Shown here one piece after another: positions 7,012 through 11,638 of a DNA stretch of 11,638 bases. The stretch is taken from NCBI GenBank assembly GCA_937943605.1, contig CALEAW010000025.1:1-11638 (forward strand), read 5' to 3'. A model generated the notes under the pieces. It was given only the letters and a program-made list of their open reading frames with translations, made no database searches and was not told the origin of the DNA. The number at the start of each line of letters is the position of its first letter. Position 1 is the stretch's first letter. The position numbers and the translations under genes were made by a program. Source of the DNA: an uncultured Sutterella sp. GTDB taxonomy: Bacteria; Pseudomonadota; Gammaproteobacteria; Burkholderiales; Burkholderiaceae_F.

Positions 7012-8208
7012 ATGTCTACACCGTCACTCACTGCTTCGCTACTTTTAGGTAGCCTACTTACTGTCTTTGCTTCGAATCTGTTTGCGTCTGATGCCACAAC
7101 GCTAGACGTTATGCCTTTAGGACAATCGTCCTTTGCGGCTTATCAAGCAGATGCCAAAGCGTGGGTTGAAGCGCATCGCAATTATGTCTCTCAAACGGAC
7201 GATGCACGGGCTTTTGAGTTGGCAGCGAATTTGCCTAAAGAATATCGGCCTGAAAAACCTGATGGACGTGGGATCTTATTGGTTCATGGGTTAGGGGATT
7301 CGCCGTGGTCTTTTGCTGATATTGCGACATCATTAGCGAAAGAAGGGATTTTGGTTCGTACGGTTTTGTTGCCTGGCTGTGGCACTAAGCCGGCAGACAT
7401 GATGGCATCAACCTCAGACGATTGGCAACGTGTGGTCAAAGAACAAGCGGATATCCTTGCTAAAGAAGTCGATGCCATGTGGTTGGGTGGGTATTCAACG
7501 GGCGGCAATTTGGTGCTTGATTACGCACAAAAGAATCCTGAGAAGACCAAAGGCCTGGTGCTATTTTCACCAGCGGTTGAAGTGCGTCCGCCGTTTGCCT
7601 GGTTGGCGCCAGCGGTTTCGCACGTCAAAGACTGGCTCGTGACGCCTGAAAGTCGACCTAATGGCGGTCAAAATCCTTTTCAGTATTTTGTGGTGCCCAT
7701 CAAAGGCTTTGCGGCTTTTTACCACACCATGACGCGTGCCGATGATGTGTTGACTGCGTTTGAAAAAAAGCCTTGGGAAGGGGCTTCAATCGTTATGTTG
7801 GCCGCGCACGACGGTCTTGTTGAAACCGAAGATCTTTTGCCTCGCTTTGACAAGGCATTGAGTAACCCTAAAACACGCCTCGTTTGGTATGGCGATAAGA
7901 AAAATGCTGAAGGTCTTTCAGATCGCGTCAAAGTGTTTGCTGAGACTGTGCCAGACGCCCTGGTGACCAGCTTTTCGCATATGGCGATGACCTATCGACC
8001 TGACAATCCTGCCTATGGTCTCAAGGGGACTGTGCGCATTTGTTGGAACGGCCAATCCAAAGACGACTCAAAAGCGTGTGAAAAAGGAGCGCCTGTTTGG
8101 TTCTCAGGCGAACGCCATCAACCTGATGATCGTAATCATGCGCGTCTCACATTTAATCCGTGGTATGACGAGCAGCTTGCGTTAATTCTGTCAGTGATGA
8201 CGCCATGA
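7012..8208 (+). CDS. Secreted alpha/beta-hydrolase (lipase/esterase-like)
   Basis: The 398-residue protein has an N-terminal Sec signal peptide (hydrophobic core about residues 7–20, then NLFASDA, likely cleavage near residue 26). The alpha/beta-hydrolase core starts with ILLVHGLGDSPWSFADIA (88–105), where HG-G is the oxyanion region, followed by RTVLLPGCGTKPADM. The nucleophile elbow is GGYSTGG with S162. D267 in AAHDGLVE and H323 in FSHMAM fit the acid and base of the triad. The layout resembles serine aminopeptidase/monoglyceride-lipase-like S33 hydrolases of the Hydrolase_4 type, but acting in the periplasm or outside. A C-terminal stretch with C344 and C356 may form a disulfide. The substrate is not predictable. 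ATG 7012 with AAAGGAAG just upstream is clearly better than TTG 6982, which would add ten residues in front of the signal peptide. Transcription looks monocistronic, with a terminator downstream. Confidence 0.88.
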   Translation: MSTPSLTASLLLGSLLTVFASNLFASDATTLDVMPLGQSSFAAYQADAKAWVEAHRNYVSQTDDARAFELAANLPKEYRPEKPDGRGILLVHGLGDSPWSFADIATSLAKEGILVRTVLLPGCGTKPADMMASTSDDWQRVVKEQADILAKEVDAMWLGGYSTGGNLVLDYAQKNPEKTKGLVLFSPAVEVRPPFAWLAPAVSHVKDWLVTPESRPNGGQNPFQYFVVPIKGFAAFYHTMTRADDVLTAFEKKPWEGASIVMLAAHDGLVETEDLLPRFDKALSNPKTRLVWYGDKKNAEGLSDRVKVFAETVPDALVTSFSHMAMTYRPDNPAYGLKGTVRICWNGQSKDDSKACEKGAPVWFSGERHQPDDRNHARLTFNPWYDEQLALILSVMTP

Positions 8209-8284
8209 GACCGTGCTTGTTGTGTATAAGTGATCAAGCACTTGACTTCGTTTGTTAGCAGTGCTCTAATTATGCGTAGCACGA

Positions 8285-8333
8285 CCCTTGGTTTGGAGAT
8301 TTCGGTTTCCTATAGCCAAGGGCTTTCTCTTTT
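8285..8333 (+). terminator. Rho-independent terminator after the hydrolase
   Basis: CCCTTGG (8285–8291) pairs with CCAAGGG (8316–8322) across a 24-base loop and is followed by ctttctctttt. It is 77 bases after the hydrolase stop. Confidence 0.7.
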
Positions 8334-8389
8334 CTGCCATTCAAAGTAGCAAAAGCATTGGCGTTGTCTAGCTTTGCTTATCGTGAACC

Positions 8390-8476
8390 TCTGAGGTCGT
8401 GCTCTTCTAGAAGATCAATTAAGACCGCGCCCGGCGTCTCAATCTAGTCTGGCGTAAAAGATTGGTTGTTGAGCAT
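8390..8476 (-). pseudogene. Broken N-terminus of a HigA-type (XRE) antitoxin
   Basis: On the minus strand, ATG at 8474–8476 with an AAGG-like site upstream opens MLNNQSFTPD, then an in-frame TAG (8444–8446), then IETPGAVLIDLLEEHDLRG and a second stop just beyond. HigA-family antitoxins typically begin with an F-x-PDW-x-x-PG-x-x-L-x-D-x-LEE pattern. Here the TAG sits exactly where the family has Trp, one base from TGG. The helix-turn-helix that should follow is missing, so only about 30 codons survive. No intact HigB toxin frame is visible next to it. The identification is by motif memory, not search, but the register is specific. Confidence 0.6.
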
Positions 8477-8508
8477 AAAGCACCTTCTGTGAGTTGTCCT
8501 TATGCGAC

Positions 8509-8523
8509 AGTCATCAGATGACT
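8509..8523. promoter_or_regulatory. 15-bp palindrome, operator-like
   Basis: AGTCATC and GATGACT are perfect 7-base inverted arms around a single central A. The site lies 33 bases upstream of the broken antitoxin start and about 140 bases upstream of the lipoprotein gene. Its form fits a dimeric repressor operator, and a relic of toxin–antitoxin autoregulation is one possible origin. There is no direct evidence of binding. Confidence 0.35.
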
Positions 8524-8622
8524 TGATGTCGGCAGAGGTATGGTTTTGTTGGCGACAATAATCCGTTGCAATTGTTTCGTTTGATGAGGGCGCTAGAAAC
8601 AGTCCATGGCTAGAGTCTTCGA

Positions 8623-8628
8623 TATACT
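8623..8628 (+). promoter_or_regulatory. Candidate -10 box of the small lipoprotein gene
   Basis: TATACT is one mismatch from consensus and would start transcription about 30 bases before the ATG at 8664. The matching -35 region is poor. The ribosome site GAGGA (8652–8656) lies 7 bases before the start. Confidence 0.35.
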
Positions 8629-8663
8629 TTGGTGATCATTGATACCAATTCGAGGATAAGCTC

Positions 8664-9023
8664 ATGAGAAAAACAACAATGGCGCTTCTTTGTGCGAGCC
8701 TTTTGACGGGTAGCCTGTTGGCTGGCTGTAGCCAAGAAGATATCGAAACCGCTAAAGAAACTGCTTCTAAAGTCGGTACGGTGATCGACGAAAAAGCGGA
8801 GCAGCTTGGTGTCAAAGAGCACGTTGACAATCTGAAGGATGAAGCTGCAAAGGCTGTCAATAATGCCAAAGATGCTGTGAAAGACCGTGTTGCCGAGTTG
8901 CCTGAAGATACAAAGAAGGCCGCAGCAGATTTATTAGACGCGGCAGGCGAAAAGGCTAAGGAAGCGGGCGAAGCCGCAACCGAGAAGGCTGAAGAAATTA
9001 AAGCTGAGTCGACGCGTATCTGA
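8664..9023 (+). CDS. Small helical lipoprotein, LEA/YtxH-like
   Basis: The 119-residue product has a lipoprotein signal: MRK, hydrophobic residues 5–19, lipobox LAGC with C22. The mature part (23–119) is almost entirely Ala, Glu, Lys and Asp with few aromatics, forming amphipathic helix repeats such as KETASKVGTVIDEKAEQLG and DAAGEKAKEAGEAATEKAEE. Such proteins resemble late-embryogenesis-abundant or apolipoprotein-like envelope proteins that associate with membranes or respond to stress; the role here is unknown. ATG 8664 has GAGGA at good spacing. The gene is probably monocistronic: a hairpin terminator lies 30 bases after the stop. The next gene converges on it from the other strand. Confidence 0.82.
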   Translation: MRKTTMALLCASLLTGSLLAGCSQEDIETAKETASKVGTVIDEKAEQLGVKEHVDNLKDEAAKAVNNAKDAVKDRVAELPEDTKKAAADLLDAAGEKAKEAGEAATEKAEEIKAESTRI

Positions 9024-9053
9024 GGCTGATGTCTCTCCTCTCAGTATGAACAG

Positions 9054-9083
9054 AAAGGCCGCTGGTTTCAGCGGCCTTTTGAG
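9054..9083. terminator. Bidirectional terminator A
   Basis: An 11-bp perfect stem AAAGGCCGCTG / CAGCGGCCTTT with a 4-base loop has T-runs on the right for the plus-strand lipoprotein and A-runs on the left for the minus-strand ATPase gene, so it can stop both convergent transcripts. A near copy lies at 10344–10376; 22 bases (9065–9086) recur exactly at 10361–10382. Confidence 0.9.
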
Positions 9084-9098
9084 TTGTTAGCTGAGAGT

Positions 9099-10253
9099 TC
9101 AACGATCAAGCAGCCAGAGCTTCATCAAATCGTTAGGCGTGACGACTTGAATCGGCGCATCAGGATAGGCCGTTGTGAATTTGCCTGGTCGAGCTTTGGC
9201 GTTCGGTGAGAGCTTACAGTCAAATGCTCGAATGGTTTCGTTTTTGACTTCCAAGAAGTCAAGCTCGTGCGGCGTGTTGCTCGTCGTTCTCCAAAAGTAC
9301 AGGTCAATGCCGTCATTGCGAAGGCTGTGCAACTTAACGCGTTCCATATAGAAGAAGTTTTCCCACAATGCTTCTGCATCTTGATTTCGCCTTGCGGACA
9401 TGGGACTAAAGTCACCAATGATGGCGTTTCGAATGCCATTATCGCAAAAGTAAACCTTTTTGCCTTTTTTGAGCTCGTTATTCAAGTTTTTAGAAAAAGA
9501 CGGGCAAATTTTTATAAGAAAGCATTGCTCCAAGAGCTGAAGATAGTCAGCAACCGTCATTTTGTTGAGACCAGTTTCTCTAGCGAGGCTTTCGTAACTC
9601 ACCTCTTTGCCGACGTTAAAGGCGAGACGCGTGACAAGAAGCATAAGTTTGTCGCGATGACGGATATCTGGAAGCGCGAATAGGTCCTTATACAAAAGTG
9701 TGTCGTAGTATCTTTTAAGTGTCAATTTGGCGTAATCGGGATCTGTCAAAACAGCAGGATAGGTACCATAGATCATCAGCCGCTCAACGTTTTGACAAAC
9801 GTCGCCCCAGCTTTTGTGATTCGCGATTTCTGAAATCGAAAGTGGCCACATCTGCTGATGAACGAGTCGGCCGACAGCACATTCTGTCACGCTCTTAGCG
9901 AGATCTAGCGAAGTGTTGGCGATAGCCACTATCTTGTTACCAAGGTTCAACCGGATGTTTTCGTCTACGAGCTGCTTGAGAATTAATCCTATGTTTTGGA
10001 TGCGTTGTGCTTCTTCGATGACGATAATGTCGGCCTGACGAAGTGTGAGTTCGACATCGGTGGTGCTGTTGAACTGCAGTTGGTTTTGTGCTGTCAACGT
10101 ATCACCATCAAACCAACGAACAGACGATGCGGTTTTGGTTAGTTGAGTCACCAAGGTCTTTTTCCCGATGTGACGAGAACCATAAAGGACGATTGCTTTC
10201 GGTGGTGTTTCACTCAGCAATTGCGGTTCTAAATCGCGTTGGATAAAGGCCAT
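9099..10253 (-). CDS. AAA ATPase with DUF4143 domain
   Basis: The 384-residue protein follows the common AAA_14–DUF4143 layout. The N-terminal ATPase has a P-loop GSRHIGKKT (25–33), a Walker B region ADIIVIEEAQRI (74–85) and a sensor-like segment IANTSLDLAKSVTECAVGR (111–129), then PLSISEI. A winged-helix-like middle (SYESLARETGLNKMTVADYL, split over 219–238) leads to a C-terminal nuclease-like fold with D332 in HELDFLE and DCK (345–347), the usual PD-(D/E)XK-like remnant of DUF4143. The P-loop has Lys at the place where relatives have Thr/Ser after GK, and Walker B has EE in place of DE, so ATPase activity may be weak or lost. The family is abundant in genomes with recent gene exchange; its function is unsettled. 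ATG 10253 has GGAG 10 bases upstream. It converges with the lipoprotein gene, and a decayed 3' copy lies upstream. Confidence 0.88.
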   Translation of the reverse strand: MAFIQRDLEPQLLSETPPKAIVLYGSRHIGKKTLVTQLTKTASSVRWFDGDTLTAQNQLQFNSTTDVELTLRQADIIVIEEAQRIQNIGLILKQLVDENIRLNLGNKIVAIANTSLDLAKSVTECAVGRLVHQQMWPLSISEIANHKSWGDVCQNVERLMIYGTYPAVLTDPDYAKLTLKRYYDTLLYKDLFALPDIRHRDKLMLLVTRLAFNVGKEVSYESLARETGLNKMTVADYLQLLEQCFLIKICPSFSKNLNNELKKGKKVYFCDNGIRNAIIGDFSPMSARRNQDAEALWENFFYMERVKLHSLRNDGIDLYFWRTTSNTPHELDFLEVKNETIRAFDCKLSPNAKARPGKFTTAYPDAPIQVVTPNDLMKLWLLDR

Positions 10254-10343
10254 CGGTGAAATTCTCCATCGTAATAGCGAAATTTATATATTTTTTGCCA
10301 TTGTACTGGCGAATTTTATGCTTTTTGAAAGCTTGAGGCGCAA

Positions 10344-10376
10344 AAAAGGCCACTGAGCGTGTTTCAGCGGCCTTTT
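10344..10376. terminator. Terminator B, duplicate of terminator A
   Basis: The arms 10344–10356 and 10364–10376 pair with one mismatch (the A at 10352) around a 7-base loop; both sides carry A/T runs. The right arm and following bases are identical over 22 bases to terminator A. It now lies between the intact ATPase gene and the remnant of its second copy, and probably ends transcription from the gene at 10497–11576. Confidence 0.8.
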
Positions 10377-10396
10377 GAGTTGGTGGTTCAGAGAGC

Positions 10397-10478
10397 TCAA
10401 CATGCAAGCAACGAGAGCCATATCAAGTCATGTGGCTAGACGACTAGAGTTGGTGCATCATGATAGCCTGTTGTGAAT
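10397..10478 (-). pseudogene. Decayed 3' end of a second DUF4143 ATPase gene
   Basis: Read on the minus strand, this stretch gives FTTGYHDAPTLVV, a stop, then PHDLIWLSLLAC and a stop. The intact ATPase at 9099–10253 ends with FTTAYPDAPIQVV then TPNDLMKLWLLDR. The register is ungapped and ends at the same place, followed by the duplicated terminator in the same order. The in-frame TAG falls one codon before the shared Pro. The rest of this copy is gone, replaced upstream by the gene that stops at 10497, only 18 bases away. Confidence 0.85.
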
Positions 10479-10496
10479 TAATAGAGAGTCTTTCTC

Positions 10497-11576
10497 TTAA
10501 AAACCGTCCAGTCCGGCCACCTGTAATAAGGCGTGATTGCGTTCCTTTGCTTTCTTGTACAGTGAGTTCAAGTTCATTACTTCGAAGTAAACGCCATCAA
10601 CAACGCCAAAGAAATAATCACCGCTCGCGCCCATTTGCAAACTGGAATTTCGACACTGTTTTTTCAAAGCAGGCGTGATTTGCGCAACGATAAAGCAATA
10701 AATGGGAAGTTTATCAACGTTGCTGATTTCAGTTCCATCGGCAGCTGTGATTTTTCCATTTCTTAATTCGTCCACATAATCCAACACCTGAGAAATTGGA
10801 TTGTTGTCAGAATCATAATCATTTCTTCCAGGACGCTTAAATTCAATGATATAAAGTTCGCCCGCGTTATCAGAGGGGCCCACTGAGTACAGCTTGAGTG
10901 CCGCGATATCCATACGTTGCTTACTGGTCGAAGACGTGATCGGCATTGCGGAAAACGGCTGATCTGATGTCAGATAATTGACAAACGTCAGTCTGTCATC
11001 TATCAACCAGAGATTCTGTTTATCCATGCCAATCTCACTCTGATCATCTGCATTCAGAGGATAAATTAAAGAATGGATCGCTTTCTCTTTTTGATATTTG
11101 CCGTCAGATTTTAGGCTCATTGCCTTTTTGTACATCTTGAGATAGAAGTGCCTTGCGGCAGCAAACTTCACCAAATCATGCGAAACAATTGGTTCGACCT
11201 TTTTTGCAAGCGCTTGGATTCTTTCTTCAGCATTTTCACCTGACCAATCAACGTCAATTAAGTGATTGGCTTCCTGACGTTCCTTGCGTTCGTATTTGTG
11301 AAACTGCTCCCAAATATAGTCTCTAATTTCGCACACCGAGGCATTAGGCTTCACAAACAAATGATCGCGTTGCCTGTTCACAAAGCCTTTGTATTCCGGA
11401 GCTTCGTTATCAACAAAGTTTCGTAATGCGGCTTGTGATTTGGCTTCTAAATGTTCAAAATCAGATTTCAAAAATTGGGTGCTAATTGCTTCGACCTGAC
11501 ACAGAACATCTTTTTCAGAAGGATAGTTAAAGAGTCCTGACGAGCTCCATTCGATTTTGTTTCTCTCGCTATTCAC
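10497..11576 (-). CDS. C-terminal half of a GHKL-ATPase/PD-(D/E)XK-type protein (5' truncated?)
   Basis: The 359-residue product carries a C-terminal PD-(D/E)XK-like nuclease fold: QNLWLIDDRLTFVNYLTSDQPF (split over 186–207), RMDIAALKLY with the Asp, then LYIIEFKRPG with E-x-K, then NPISQVLDYVDELRNGKI and a YCFIVAQITP strand. These match the C-terminal region of large ATP-binding proteins (GHKL/MORC-like ATPase at the front, nuclease-like domain at the back) seen in accessory and defence loci. The usual N-terminal ATPase of several hundred residues is absent. The start is an unconvincing GTG (11576) with AGG 12 bases upstream, and the frame stays open upstream to a TGA at 11610–11612, reading FRLDELVNSER, which resembles a conserved motif of the full-length family. 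This suggests truncation or a frameshift near the window edge. There is no own terminator; it runs into the remnant at 10478. The gene is AT-rich compared with the core. Confidence 0.65.
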   Translation of the reverse strand: MNSERNKIEWSSSGLFNYPSEKDVLCQVEAISTQFLKSDFEHLEAKSQAALRNFVDNEAPEYKGFVNRQRDHLFVKPNASVCEIRDYIWEQFHKYERKERQEANHLIDVDWSGENAEERIQALAKKVEPIVSHDLVKFAAARHFYLKMYKKAMSLKSDGKYQKEKAIHSLIYPLNADDQSEIGMDKQNLWLIDDRLTFVNYLTSDQPFSAMPITSSTSKQRMDIAALKLYSVGPSDNAGELYIIEFKRPGRNDYDSDNNPISQVLDYVDELRNGKITAADGTEISNVDKLPIYCFIVAQITPALKKQCRNSSLQMGASGDYFFGVVDGVYFEVMNLNSLYKKAKERNHALLQVAGLDGF

Positions 11577-11582
11577 TAGTTC

Positions 11583-11600
11583 ATCTAGCCTGAATTTTGC
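11583..11600 (-). repeat. Right copy of the 18-bp inverted match
   Basis: This is the exact reverse complement of 40–57. It lies just upstream of the GTG start of the nuclease-like gene and within its upstream open frame, where it reads AKFRLD. In another minus-strand frame (11638–11585) it ends an open stretch with LTQNSG and a stop, so it may instead hold the end of an upstream gene. Confidence 0.6.
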
Positions 11601-11638
11601 GTGAGTATTTCATATACATCTTTAATTTGTAAGATGTA

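Larger units (their letters stand above)
8323..8663. other. Intergenic region with antitoxin remnant
   Basis: Apart from the broken antitoxin start (8390–8476), a 15-bp palindrome (8509–8523) and the likely promoter of the small lipoprotein, nothing further is recognised in this stretch on either strand. Confidence 0.5.

Noticed and set aside
9267..9683. 138-codon plus-strand frame inside the DUF4143 gene
   Set aside because: It is the antisense shadow of a well-supported gene with motifs in the right order.

Overview
The window looks like chromosomal DNA of a Gram-negative proteobacterium, probably a betaproteobacterium of the Burkholderiales/Sutterellaceae kind. This is inferred from lipobox lipoproteins, periplasmic signal peptides, a hybrid kinase with the H-box NHDIRQP, and a tadA–ldcA pairing. 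No taxonomic marker was tested. A moderate-GC core with housekeeping-type genes (about 1.7–9.1 kb) is flanked by visibly more AT-rich accessory segments at both ends.

Left segment (1–1750): an array of about 12 units with 10-bp periodicity (102–231); a decayed fragment (341–413) of the small secreted-protein gene that survives intact at 1761–2195; then a plus-strand AlbA_2/HATPase_c_4 protein (495–1652) and a bidirectional-type terminator.

Core: the secreted-protein gene (1761–2195, minus) diverges from a tight operon of a tRNA adenosine deaminase with a 150-residue N-terminal extension (2290–3207), an LD-carboxypeptidase (3207–4148) and a membrane hybrid sensor kinase/receiver (4152–6101). 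A lipoprotein gene (6152–6655) with a terminator follows, probably still on this transcript. Then come a secreted alpha/beta hydrolase (7012–8208) with its own terminator and a small helical lipoprotein (8664–9023). The gap before that lipoprotein holds the broken start of a HigA-type antitoxin gene (minus strand, 8390–8476).

Right segment (9050–11638): an AAA/DUF4143 ATPase (9099–10253, minus) with an atypical P-loop, a second copy of its terminator and a decayed copy of its 3' end (10344–10478), then the C-terminal half of a GHKL-ATPase/PD-(D/E)XK-type protein (10497–11576, minus) that appears to lack its ATPase domain.

The most notable structure is that each accessory gene (495–1652 and 10497–11576) lies next to a decayed same-strand partial copy of a neighbouring gene. 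An exact 18-bp inverted match also joins the two ends of the window (40–57 and 11583–11600). I read this as repeated accessory-gene turnover by partial duplication and replacement around a stable core. I did not see a complete new multi-gene system; the right-end nuclease-like gene needs sequence beyond the window to judge.
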